A program made the position numbers and the translations under genes. The notes under the pieces were generated by a model. That model was not told the origin of the DNA. It was given only the letters and a program-made list of their open reading frames with translations, and made no database searches. From positions 23,520 through 87,519 of the forward strand of contig WHVD01000260.1 in assembly GCA_015178975.1 (NCBI GenBank): a DNA stretch of 64,000 bases. The letters run 5' to 3'. The number at the start of each line of letters is the position of its first letter. The stretch's first letter is position 1. Source of the DNA: Hysterangium stoloniferum (Eukaryota > Basidiomycota > Agaricomycetes > Hysterangiales > Hysterangiaceae). This document shows positions 35,018-46,798 of the stretch, one piece after another.

Positions 35018-36379
35018 TCAGTGAACAGGCAGCGCTGTCTCTGGTCCAGAAACCTGTTGAGTCTGCGGTAACGGATGCTGCGTGACCTGTCCAGAACTTG
35101 GATTCTGTCCATTAGTCTGGGGTAAAGGATACTGCTGAACCTGTCCGTAGACACCTTGGAACTGCCCCTGTACAGGAGGGTACTGCATTCCGGGCGTGTT
35201 CTGTACATACATGTACGTACCCCCCTGAGGATACCCCCACTGACCGGGAAATTGTGCCAGAGGCATCTGTACCCCTGTGTATCCATACGAGTTGTTCGAT
35301 TTGTTGGATTGTTCTCCAGGGCCATCCCATAATCGCGTCCACAAAAAAATATGGCAAAAAAAGCAGAACACGATGAAATAAAATCCGAGGTCGGTGATGG
35401 TGGCGGCGAGGTCAATTTGTTCACTGGTAAATGTGTCTAAGTTGGGGTTGGCGTTCTTGATAAAAATGACGATTTCGCATATGATGCGGAAGCATAAGAA
35501 AGGGATTATTGCGAACGAGGTCCAGTTGATAAGCTAACCCAAACCCACGTATAAGAGTAATCAAATAACAAATCGTAAAGACAACACACTCACCTCGTCC
35601 CTTCCAATTCTTGACCTGACCAATGCCACAAGTGGGACTAACAAAAGCGTCGCAAAAAAATACATCGCGTCCGACGTATAGAACAAGTCATTTTTGACCT
35701 TTACTCTGGCCTGATACTTGGCCAGTTGGGCGTCGTACTGGGCCTCAGAAAGGCCGGGATCGAAGGTCGGTAACGTCTGGAATACGCGAGTGTATGAAGA
35801 GGAAAGTATCACTATGAATGCTGCGAGGACATAAAATGGGATCATAAATAGTTCTATGGGTAGTCGTTTCGTGAGTATTTCATCTGACTTTGCTTTCTGT
35901 GTGTGAGTTCGATATCTGTCCCGAACAACGAGTGCGACGGCTACAAAGATGAGCGGATCGGCCCAAGCAGAGAACAACCCCGTTGCTGACAACTGATAAG
36001 TATGCACCCTAATATTTTGCATCAAGTTGTACTTACCTGCAGCAAATCGTGGATTCAACTTATCCGGCAACAACGGATCAAAAGAGACATAAAAGGTAAG
36101 AACCTGCAATATAAGCAGCACATTCGAAACGATCATAAAGAGAATTCCTAATAGTACTATTACAGCCGGTAGGATATGGGGTGAACGACCTCGGAATAGA
36201 TAGGTCGAGACAATGATCAATTGTATGAGCATTGTCAGGGTGAAAAATGCTGTTACTCCTAAGACGCCCGTTTCGAGAGGGGGCGCGTCATATTCAATAG
36301 GTGGAGATGGAAATTCGAATTGCGCGGTGACCTGGGTGATCAAGCACAGTAAAGAGAATGAGACCAGGGGAACATACAT
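35018..36379 (-). CDS. 7-TM membrane protein, copy A
   Basis: Three exons on the minus strand: 36379-36037, 35992-35594 and 35533-35018 (introns of 44 and 60 nt with GTAAGT and GTGAGT donors). The product has a signal peptide (SFSLLCLITQVTAQF), then about seven hydrophobic helices: GVLGVTAFFTLTMLIQLII, ILPAVIVLLGILFMIVS, a DPLIFVAVALVV helix, an FMIPFYVLAAFIVIL helix, YFFATLLLVPLVALV, FAIIPFLCFRIICEIVIF and GFYFIVFCFFCHIFLW. A cytoplasmic tail follows, rich in Q, P, G and Y (QYPPVQGQFQGV). The topology resembles a receptor-like fungal membrane protein, but the family is not one I can name. It is paralogous to copy B 3.5 kb away. The frame is intact, so it is probably functional. Confidence 0.8.
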
Positions 36380-38527
36380 TTATAATTATTGGGGGTCGTA
36401 GGATGACGAATGAGGGGGTGCAGCTGCCGGCAGCCAACACCCTAGTTATATAGATAGTAAGAACAGCCTTCCTTGAATTCAATCTCATTTGAACATGCAG
36501 AGTCTAAGGCCGGCCTCCCAAATTCCCTAATCCGGGGTACACCACATTAAGCGATCTGGCACTCCAAAAATAAAAGCACGCCTGTTGGCACGCTCCCACC
36601 AGATCTGTCACCTGTTGCGAGAAGAATCTGTCTTTTTTTAAATATCTTTGAATCACTGTGATTTGTAATTGACAACAACTATAATAAGGCACGAACTGCC
36701 TGAGCTATTTACACACGTTATGTAGTGAGAGGGGTTATGTCAGTCGCTGCCTGAGGTTGGCAATGTATCGACTAAGGCATCGTACTTAAATTTTTAGTGT
36801 ATGTAAGGGATGTCCTCTGAATGCGAAGCAGAGGTTAAAAAATAACCTCCATTCGAATCCCTTAAGCGTTTTATTGCAGGCAGTGTATGTAACGGGAGCG
36901 GACCTGGTGGCGGACTTGGCACGGAGCGGTCTACCGCCGTTGTCTCAGAGGGTAAAGAGAGGGTAGATAATTTTCCGATCATTACACTGTTTCATTTCTA
37001 TTATCTGTCGCTAGGGGGTTTAGTCTACGAATGCTAGCATAAATAAGGAAGCCACCCATTCCATTAGCTACAGCAGTTATTTCGAATTGGAGCCTATTCC
37101 TACTCTGCTCGTTCCTCTTCGTAAGAAGCTCAAACCGAAGGATTACGCTATCTTTAAAGCCGAACCTTACAGTGTAACTCATTAGTAATCATCACATAAA
37201 GTCCCAAATATTTCCGGATTTGACACTTACATATCTTTCCCCCCCACAGTAATTAAGTTATACGCCAAGTATTTCTACTTCTCTTCTATCGATTAAATTC
37301 TCAAGGCTTGCTATAAATTATTATAATTATTCTACCACTGGTGATATTTTTATTTAGAATCATGGCAGGTGTGGCACAGATAAACTTACTTCTGCCATAG
37401 GCACAGTGCGTTGTCTGGTGTAATATTATCAAAAACCTGAGTCATGAATCACTAAGGGGACAATAATCTACATTAAGATGCATAGTGTCATTACAGGGGC
37501 ATTCCAGTATAACAAGTATAATATCAACCATGAAGATAAGTAATCGAGTATAATGAAGGAAGAGCTGTTAATAACATACCTCAGCCGATACGAAGTAGGA
37601 AAATCGACTGAGGGTAGTATATTGTTTAGCTAGTAATTATAGCAAATCCAAACAATGGGAAACGAAAGACAGGAAATGATGTCTCACGTATCTGAGACAT
37701 CGGTGTCTTGAGTACGTATTACACTTGATCTATAACATCCAGTGAGAAACACCAAAAAACCATGTTGTACCCGTCCAAACCGATTCTATAACATCGGAGT
37801 CCAACATAACTACAGGACATTCTATGTTACTTCCCTTAGTCGTCTTCTTTTCGTATGACAAGATGTCGTTGAGCAAGCAGCGCTGTCTTTGGTCCAGAAA
37901 TCAAAGACGCGCTATATATATATATATACGGAGTTACATACGTATGGTTATTATTTCGTCTCCATCCGTGAGATTCTACAAATATTGGAAGGAAGACGGT
38001 TATTTATCTAGGATTACGTTGTGTGATGTTGTATTTTTGCGTTGCAGGCGTGGAAAGATTGGGTAGGTGATATTCACTAAGTTTCTAGGTGTGTCGTCGA
38101 TCAATAATTCTTCCGAGGTGTCGATCTATTAAATCATACATCTATAGCCCACCTTCAAAGCTCTCAATTTTAATTACCGTCACAAAAAGCGCGTGGTATA
38201 TCACTAAATTTCAGGACTGGAACTAAAGTTTAGCCATTGATACCGATTTTGTTAGTTAGCTACCGGTTTTTGGGTGGTCCTCCGTACATGTCAGTTAACT
38301 AGGTTTCTCTTCTTAACTACATACAGTCTTGTAAGCGACTCAATGGTTTCCCAGGGTGTAGATGAACGTGTAACATTATCTGAATAACCCAAAATCATGA
38401 ACGACTGAGGAGACCGTATAGATATTAGGGTGCATAGTGCCATTATAGCTGCATTGCAATGAGAAATACTACAAAAATCATGTCTTATCCGTCCAAACCC
38501 ATCGTCTCCGTTGCATATGACAAGATG
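36380..38527. other. Intergenic between 7-TM genes
   Basis: 36470-36640 (the copy A promoter side) matches 39970-40130 upstream of copy B, including CTAATCCGGGGT and GAGAAGAATC blocks that may be promoter elements. 38200-38527 matches the region after copy A. The rest (36650-38190) shows short ORFs without domains. Confidence 0.5.
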
Positions 38528-39888
38528 TCACTGGGAAGGCTGAGCAGGCAGCGCTGTCTCTGGTCCAGAAACCTGTTGCGTCTGCGGTAACGGATGCTGC
38601 GTGACTTGTCCAGAACTTGCATTCTGTCCATTAGTCTGTGGTAAAGGATACTGCTGAATCTGTCCGTGTACACCTTGGAACTGCCCCTGTACAGGAGGAT
38701 ACTGCATGCCAGGCGTGCTCTGTACATACATGTACGCACCACCCTGAGGATACCCCCACTGACCCGGAAATTGTGCCAGAGGCATCTGTCCCCCTGTGTA
38801 TCCATACGAGTTGTTCGACTGTTCGCCAGGGACATCCCATAATCGCGTCCACACAAAAATATGGGAGAAAAAGCAAAATACGATGAAGTAAAATGCACCG
38901 TCGGTGATGATGCTGGCGAGGTCAAGTTGTTCCAGGGTAACCGTATCTAAAATGGGCTTGGCTCCTTCGACAAGAATAACAATTTGGGGTATGATGCGTA
39001 AGCATAGGAAAGGGATTATTGCGAACAAGGTCCAGTCGATAAGCTGACCCAAAGCCGCATGTAAGACCAAACATATCACAAATCGTAAAGACAACATCCT
39101 CACCTTGTCGCTTCTAATTCTCGACCTGACCAATGCTGTAAGTGGGACTAACATAACAGTCGCCAAACAATACATCGTCTCCGACGTGTACACCAAGTTA
39201 TCTCGAACCTTCACCCTGGCATTAAAATTGGCCCGTTGGGCGTCGACCTCGGCATCAGACAGGCCGAAATCAATGGTTGGAAACGTCTGCTCTACGCCGA
39301 CGTATGCGGAGGAAAATATTGTCACGAACGCTGCGAGGACATAGAATGGGATCATAAATAGTTCGATAGGTAGTGGCTTTGTGAGTGTTTTATCTGACTC
39401 TGATGTTTGTCTGTGGGTTCGGTACCTGTCCCGAACAATGAGAGCCACTGCCACGAAGATGAGCGGATCGGCCCAATTAGTGAATAACCTCCAAGCTACT
39501 AACTAGTAAGTACACATCAATCTTTTTGAATCAAGTTGTACCCACCTGGATCAACTCGCACAACCAATGTTTCCGGCAACAACGGATTGAAAGATTCATA
39601 TGCAGCAAGATTCTGCACTACACGCAGCACATACGAAATGAGTGAAAAGAGAATCCCTAATACTATTAGCACAGCGGGCAGGATATGGGGTGAACGGCCT
39701 CGGATAAGATAGGTGGACACAATGACGAGTTGTATAAGCGTCGTCAGGGTGAAAAATGCTGTTACTCCTAAGACGCCGATTTCGAGAGGGGGCGCGTCAT
39801 ATTGGCTAGCTGGAGATGGAAAGTCGAATTGTGCGATGGCCTGGGTGATCAAGGACAGTAAAAAAAAGGAGACAAGGGGAATAAACAT
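38528..39888 (-). CDS. 7-TM membrane protein, copy B
   Basis: Exons 39888-39546, 39502-39104 and 39043-38528 on the minus strand. The second intron is 60 nt with no stop, so its retention would also keep the frame. Same architecture as copy A: signal peptide, about seven helices, and a QPGY-rich tail ending ALPAQPSQ. The extracellular loop after the fifth helix differs (TFPTIDFGLSDAEVDAQRAN), which may reflect divergence in ligand or surface. Both copies keep RSPHILPA and VRDRYRTH loops. A transposon sits 263 bp upstream of its start (right of 40151) and could affect its promoter. Confidence 0.8.
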
Positions 39889-40310
39889 TTTTTTATTGAG
39901 GTTGTAGGTGAAAGATGAGGAGTTGTAGCTGAAGGCAGCCGAAACCTAAGTGTGAACACGCTTGGTCGAAATTCAATCTCATTTGAATATCCAGAAGTTC
40001 AAAAGTCTCCGAAATTTCCTAATCCGGGGTGATCATATTAAGTAGGCGACTTGGCAATCAAACTAAAAGCGCCTCTATTGACACGCTCCACTACGTCTAT
40101 CATCTGTCACGAGAAGAATCCATTTTTTTAAATCCGTTTCGGCGCCCCTCTACGGTGTCCCAACTGTATCAGGTCTATTTTCTCTTTTGAATTTTGAATT
40201 TGGGGTTCGAGATTAGCGTTTCAAGAGTGCCAAGCAGATGTGTCAGCTATGGTACGGTCAGCCCTAACTGCCCATTTTGGGTAAGTCTTCACAACTATTG
40301 CTCCTCATTA

Positions 40311-40415
40311 GAGAGTATTTGCAACTAATATATATTAGCAAAACTGAATTGGTTCCTGATATTCATATTAGGAACAATTCAGTTTAGCTAATATATATTA
40401 GTTGCAAATACTCTC
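40311..40415. mobile_element. 105-bp perfect hairpin MITE
   Basis: Almost perfectly self-complementary from GAGAGTATTTGCAAC to GTTGCAAATACTCTC, flanked by TA (40309-40310, 40416-40417). It is absent at the equivalent position of copy 2 (about 46558), so it inserted after the copies separated. A non-autonomous mariner-type element is likely. Confidence 0.9.
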
Positions 40416-40429
40416 TATTGTCACTCACT

Positions 40430-40665
40430 ATCATTGTTGCTCTTGCTGCCACTGTCCAATATTGCCATTGTGGCCCTTCACTATCATCTCCACCGCTGCT
40501 CACTATCATTACTGCCACCATCCAATATTGCCATTGTGGCCCATTACTATCATCTCCACCGCTGCACCATCACTGCCACTGTCCAATATTCCCGTTGTGG
40601 CCCCTCACTATCATCTCCACCACTGCTCACTATCATCATTGCCACTGCTCAATATCACTGGTGAT
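40430..40665. repeat. Subterminal minisatellite, copy 1
   Basis: Three to four imperfect units of about 65 bp (CCAATATTGCCATTGTGGCC ... CACTATCATCTCCACCGCTG) directly upstream of the transposase start. The same block occurs at 46565-46798 in copy 2 with differing unit number, as is typical of subterminal repeats that bind transposase. Confidence 0.75.
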
Positions 40666-42269
40666 GCCAGATACCAAATCTATGCAATCTCAGCCTAGCA
40701 TGCACTACAATCGCAATCCTATGGGATCCAATCAATACAGGCACTGCCATGAGTTATCTTCCACTGTCTTTGTGATATAATCACTGTTAATTTTTTTTCT
40801 TTCAAATAACTACTCATAGCATCCTCTGATGATGAAAACATAAAGCAATGTATTATTGAATACCACCGATGTGGCATTACCAACCGTAAAGAACTCAGCA
40901 AGCTATTTCTTGCAGAGCATGGGATCCAGATAAGGTATGTCTATTTATTTCATGCTCTATATTTTTGATCCTCAGTTTTTACTTTTATTAGTGAAGCAAC
41001 TATTGCTCGCCATCATACTCAGCTTGGCTTACAAGGTAGTGGGGCTACAACAAAGTGTCTTCCGAATACTGTGAAGTGGCAGCTTGTTCTCGACCAAATG
41101 GCTCAGGGATCCTACAAGTCAACAAGGACGGGTGATGAAGGAAGCAATTGCTGCAAGGACTGGGATTAACTTGACAAGGTAAGTACATATATTGTGATTC
41201 ACTTCATGTTTTTAATTGATAACTATTCTTAGGAGTTTTGTTACATCAACTATGTGACTTCAAGACCCAGCCAGCTTTGTGATTAGACAACCTGGCATGA
41301 GAAAAATACACTGTTCGCCACTCATCCTGTTAGGCCCTCATCAAGAATGGAGTGGGGATGGTCATGATAAACTAGCAGCGATCAGCTTCCCACTTTGGGC
41401 AATACAAGATGTATGGTCAGGGGCATGGTTGGGGATTTGGGTGCTCCCAAACAATCGCTTGAAGATAGCCATCACATATTTATATCTAAGCTTGATTGAG
41501 AAGATGGGCGGTAAGTCTTTTGCCTTTTGACCTTCCTGGTACTGAGTGAATACAGGTATGCCTGTTCAGACAACAACAGACTGTGGGAGCGAGACTGGCA
41601 GAGTCTTTGGTATCGCAAATGCTTTAAGGTACCGTAATATCTATCTTTATCTTATACTTTCTACTGATGTTTGATCATTCCTAGGGAGATATTTTCACCC
41701 AAGTTGTGTGTAGACGGTCTCCCTGCACATTGTTTCTTAAAATCAGTACACAACACAACTATTGAGCGTGGATGGCTACAACTTCGTCTCAAGTGGGGCG
41801 ACAACATGAAAGTGCATTGGGAAGCTGGTGAAGGCATTTATAATCCAATGGATGTACACCACCAGTAAGTCATTTCCCCTTCATGATCTTACTATTAGTA
41901 CTGATACATCACAGTGAATTGGTATGCTGGTTATGGCCAAAGCCCATTCAACAGGAGCTGGACCAGTTACGGGACCGGTTTAATAACCATCGGGTTCAGA
42001 AGGACAAGCGTAAGATTCTGCCATCTGGGATGTCACCTAACGTTGCACTCGCTACATATAAAGATCTTGGTGCTGAGAATCTTTTGCAGCCTGTAGATCG
42101 GGATATAGTCTGTCGGTTGAAGGAAGAGCTAGGAGGGGAGAACCTTTTGCCGTTTGTGAGTATTGAATATGAAAAGCATGTGGCCAAAGTATATGAGACA
42201 TTACATGTCAATGAGTTAAATCTGCACAATGTCTGGGCCATTTTTGAGGCAATGTTGCCACACATGTAA
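40664..42269 (+). pseudogene. DDE integrase-like transposase, inactive copy 1
   Basis: Aligned by eye with copy 2, it has the same seven-exon layout with three lesions: the first donor GT is AT at about 40749, a one-base insertion shifts exon 3 near 41105, and CGA has become TGA in exon 4 (ATG TGA CTT). The core keeps EWSGDGHDKLA, TTDCGSETG and NTTIERGW. The last exon (about 41914-42269) is intact in sequence. Confidence 0.8.
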
Positions 42270-43631
42270 TTATTAAAAAGAAAAAATCAAAACTACTTTT
42301 ATTATAAATGTGTATTCTAATAGATGTTGTAAATGGGAGTTAAGTTTTATGCTTTGAAGATCAAGAAAATAGCTAAAATTCTGTTCAATCAATCAAGATC
42401 AATGGCTGCCGGTTGCGCAGCTTCCTCATACACAGGGGAGATAAGCTTTTTGAAGGTAGATGAGCCTTGAGGGCATGTTGTACCAACTCTATGACAATCC
42501 ATATCCCTTTTCTGGGGAGGAGGGACTTTGACATGGATATTATCAAGCCCAATGCTATGACAAATATCATTGCATTTGTGTGTATTGAGGAAATTCTGGA
42601 TAGTGTGGGCACCTTTATCCCATGGACCGCTTGTTTGATCAAAACTTCAGAATCATATTAGTATATCTATTGATAAGACTATCAGAACATATGTACCTGT
42701 GTGCTTGAGGGTCAAATAGGACCACCGTATTATTTCCATAGATAAATCCTACAAATTCAGTGGTGAATAACAATCATTTCAAATTACATTAGGACTTACC
42801 TTGCAAGTCAGCAAATAAAAACTCGCCAACAGAATCAATCACAGTGTGATGGGCAAAAGCATCAACACACATCCCAAGCCTATCTGTGTTACTTCCAGCC
42901 TGTTCATTCCCAGAGCATTTGGCCTCTCGTGTTGGCTTGGGTAGCAATGGTGCTGCCAGGAATGCATTCCATCGTATACTGGGCTCAACCAGGCTAGAAT
43001 TTTGAGATGAATCTGTAGCGTCTTTTACTTCATCTATCAATTTCCCAATGAAAGTATCCTTTGTATTCCACCTAAGCACTGTAATTTAAACCATTAAAGA
43101 TTAACTTTAATTTATTATTGTTGAGAATTTAACTCACTGGGTATATTTTTGACACTGCTAGATCTAATCCGTTCATTGAATGACTCAGCAAAGTATTCAC
43201 CCCAGGCTAAAAGTGCCAATTCTGATCCCAACTTGTTGAAATTCTCCTCATTGAACTGGCAACAAACTTCCGTCCACTCGAAGAGTGCAAAATCTTTCTC
43301 TTGGATTTTTCCCTGTGAATGAAAGAAACTGTTATATATCACACCACATGATATGTATGATTTAAGCATACTTCAAAAGCATATTTATCAAGTCCATAGC
43401 CCAAATATCCACCCCTCCATCCACCACATCCTATGTGCTCTCGCCAATTCTTCTGTACAAGAACTGTCTCCATGTCATCACTTTCTGTAATCTCAACGTC
43501 ACAAGTACATGGATTGACTGATACTTTAATCCTTTGGAATTTATAGGCCATGTATACCACATTTACAGTTGCATAGCAGCTAACATATGCACTGGTATAA
43601 CGTTTGTTAGGCCATGTATTATCTGTTGTAC

Positions 43632-44617
43632 TGTTACGACCGTGTCGTAACCCATGTCGCAACCCGATGGTCTCCGAGAATACTACAGTCTATCAATGTT
43701 CGAAGTTATTGATCAAGTCATCATTTCGGCAACCTTCGGAACACCGACACTGACGTATACCTTCACGGCAATCAAACCTCGTTTACGCCCCTGTCAAAAT
43801 ATACTCTACCATCTGGTTATGCTTTGATACGTCCCCTTTCATTATGATGATCCGTTTTACTCTATGTTTCACATATGCCCATATATACCTGTAGTCCGTG
43901 GACTATTCCCTTTTCTCGTAATTCCGCTCTCGGCTAAATCTCGGCTTCCGATCTTATCGTAACTTTCCGGTTCCTAGTCAAGCTTATTTGTCAATGCCGT
44001 TTTCCGCTCTTCCCTTAGTTAGTAGTTTCTAGACGCCAATAACCCATATATAAACCCGCTGTAATGTAACTACTAGACAATCAGAATATCGACTTAGATA
44101 CCCTCTAATTTCCGACTCCATTATCTATTCACGACCACCACATTCCGACTCCATCCGATTTACGATTCAACCTACATTTACGACTTCAACCTCTAATCTC
44201 CGACTCTCAGTCTCCGACTCTCAGTCTCCGACGCTCAGTCTCCGACTCTCAGTCCCCGACACTCTCAGTCCCCGACACTCTCAGTCTCCGACTCTCAGTC
44301 CCCGACTGTCTCAGTCTCCGACTGTCTCAGTCTCTGACTCTCAGTCTCTGACTCTCTCGGTCTCCGACTCTCTCAGTCTCTGGCTCTCTCAGCCTCCGAC
44401 TCTTGGTCTCCAACCCCTCAACCCAACCCTCAACTTATCCTTCGGTTTCCGATCGGTAGTTTACCGAGAGGTTTACTTGACAGGACTAGTTTTCGCCCGC
44501 CCGAAATTTAAGGACACCTGACGGTAACTTGCGAGGGCGCAGCACATAAGCTGAAGCCAAGTCCTTCCGTTCGGTCCCCGTCGGTCTGCCGACATCCGTC
44601 AGTTTCTGCTCTTAACA
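43632..44617 (+). repeat. Solo LTR in alpha-kinase copy 1
   Basis: 986 bp, TGTTACGACCGTGTCG to CTCTTAACA, flanked by TGTAC on both sides (43627-43631, 44618-44622). The empty site is preserved in copy 2 near 51945. It is CpG-rich compared with its relatives at 49762 and 50992, hence probably younger. It contains a CTCAGTCTCCGACT minisatellite at about 44195-44410 that accounts for its extra length. Confidence 0.95.
44195..44410. repeat. CTCAGTCTCCGACT minisatellite
   Basis: About fourteen imperfect 14-20-bp units inside the solo LTR, absent from the two related solo LTRs. Confidence 0.85.
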
Positions 44618-46798
44618 TGTACCTGCTTCTTTAGATTAATTTATAAGCATAATACAATATACAAATATATCTAAAAATTCAAATCTGACCCTTTTCGGAA
44701 GAGGCATTCTTATGCTTCGCTCCAAGGCTTCTAATACCATTTGCTCTAGTTATTTTCTTATTATTATCCATTCTACCACTAGTATTTAGCTCTTCATCAC
44801 TGATCTGTGATTTATATAAATATAACTGTAACTGCAATTCAATCACAATGACTCACTATGGGCACATCTTCATGCAATCGTAATTGAAGTGTGAGATCAT
44901 TTTTCTTGACATCTTTAACTGAAAGGAAGTCTCGATTTATTAGATCTGTCCACCATTCACCAATGCTTTTCCCCCCAAGCTTTATCACATCAACATCCAC
45001 AAAGTTATGGTCCTGCAAGTTTGTTCCATTTACAACAACAAAAATAACTCTTTCCCTACACAATAAATTAGTGGAGTTTTTTCATGTATAAATAATATCC
45101 TTACTGGTCCCATATCAATTTAATATCACAGTTACTGTAGTGATCATAATAATTTTTCCCATTTGACAGGATTTTGTCAATAACTTCATTAGCATCATCC
45201 TGTACATCAAAAGGCTCTTTCTGCATTGGTAGTGAAATCTGCAGTCACCAGACAATTATTTAATCTTAATATGAAAAATACAACTAAATATACAAACCTG
45301 TACAGGTTTATTTTTGCCTGGGATGATCTGAGCAAGTGAATATCTAATATTAATTATTTCCCCTTTGTTTTGCTTTTTCAAAGCCCGAGTCTTCTCGCAC
45401 ACTTCATATCCTTTGAGAAGGCTATCATTTGGGGGCAGTGGCTTATGCAAACGATGCTTCGATGCAGTCTCTTCAAAGTCTAATGTACGCTGAGTCAGGA
45501 ATTCTGCAAGATCACCTATATCTATCAGTAAATGGCAAATTCAACAGTGTTGCATAATATAGTATGAGAACATACCTTCAGATAAATGGGGCCCTAAAAT
45601 TTATAAGCTCATTGAACAATGCAAATAATTCTCGGAAGAAACACACTTTTGTCTGCTTTATCTACACAAAAACCACAAATGGGTTCAGTCAAAAATGCAT
45701 AAATTACACCACATCCATCACATTGTGGCTTTGCCTGTTTTTTTTCTATCATTTATTAATCTCATAAATGATTAGTACTGAACTCACTAGTATAATTTTT
45801 TTTTCAGGTTCAGAAGGGTTTTGATCAAGTTTGTAACATCGACCACACAAGACTTTCTCTTTGAGATTAGGAAACATTTTAGAACAGCCTGAACAATGAG
45901 GCATAGCAAGCAGATTAACAGATAGGCTGTCAATATTTTAGAGGAAGTCCTACAAATTACATATATATTTACTATCACATAATTTAATTTTTAAGCTCCA
46001 AATTTTGTAGAAAGTACTAGTAAATTCCCTAATTTTATTTGAAACTGCCAAATTACAGTTACTGCAGTAATGTGTTTCATGTATTTAATGGCAGTGAGTG
46101 CAGTGGGACATAGGGATCTACACCAGGGGGGGACCTGAGCAGTGTACAGGTTCTTTTCGTTGAACTCGACCTGGCTGGGAATGGCTGGCTTACCCAAAAT
46201 GGCAAGTGTGGGGCTGGCGTATCCCCATGGCACTAGCGCTAATCTCAAACCTAAATTCAAAATTCAAAATTCAAAAAGAAAATAGACCTGATACAGTTGG
46301 GACACCATACACATCTGCTTGGCACTCTTGAAACACTAATCTCGAACCCCAAATTCAAATTTCAAAAGAGAAAATAGACCTGATACAGTTGGGACACCAT
46401 ACCCTCCTATAGTGTCCCAACTGTATCAGGTCTATTTTTTCTTTTGAATTTTGAATTTGGGTTTGACATTAGCATTTCAAGAGTGCCAAGCAGATGTGTC
46501 AGCCCTAACTGCCCGTTTTGGGTAAGCTTTCATTCACATTGACAATTATTACTCCTCATCGTCACCCACTATCATTGTCGCTCTTGCTGCCACTGTCCAA
46601 TATTGCCGCCCTTACTATCATCTCCACCACTGCTCACTATTATTACTGCTGCCATCCATACCATTGTGGCCCCTTACTATCATCTCCACCGCTGCTCACT
46701 ACCATTACTACCACTGTCCAATATTGCCATCGTGGCCTCTTACTATCATCTCCACCAGTGCTCACTATCATAACTGCCGCTGCTCAATATCACTGGTG

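Larger units (their letters stand above)
42385..45904 (-). pseudogene. Alpha-kinase gene copy 1, LTR-interrupted
   Basis: About eleven exons on the minus strand. The first (45904-45788) begins with a zinc ribbon, CSGCSKMFPNLKEKVLCGRC. Later exons carry a linker (LAQIIPGKNKPVQ), the kinase core with VYMAYKFQRIK and TVLVQKNWREH, then GEFLFADLQG, NNTVVLFDPQAHT, and the C-terminal zinc module with NFLNTHKCNDICHSIGL. These are hallmarks of the alpha-kinase family (atypical Ser/Thr kinases related to myosin heavy-chain kinase and eEF2 kinase). A solo LTR (43632-44617) sits a few bases inside the exon that begins the kinase core, destroying its acceptor context. Convergent with the transposase. Confidence 0.85.
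40151..46401. mobile_element. TIR transposon with alpha-kinase, copy 1
   Basis: Left end TACGGTGTCCCAACTGTATC; the right end is its inverse, finishing GGGACACCATA at 46401. The subterminal TTTGAATTTTGAATTTGGGG follows on both sides. Inside, a transposase (+) and an alpha-kinase gene (-) converge near 42.3 kb. The right end carries an extra inverted copy of the left-type terminus (about 46290-46401). Insertions: a 105-bp hairpin MITE and a 986-bp solo LTR. Short CCCCTC/CCCTCC sequences lie at the junctions, but a clean target duplication is not evident. Confidence 0.85.

Noticed and set aside
40402-40780. Histidine/leucine-rich ORFs upstream of the transposase
   Set aside because: They come from the subterminal minisatellite and are not conserved in frame between the two transposon copies.
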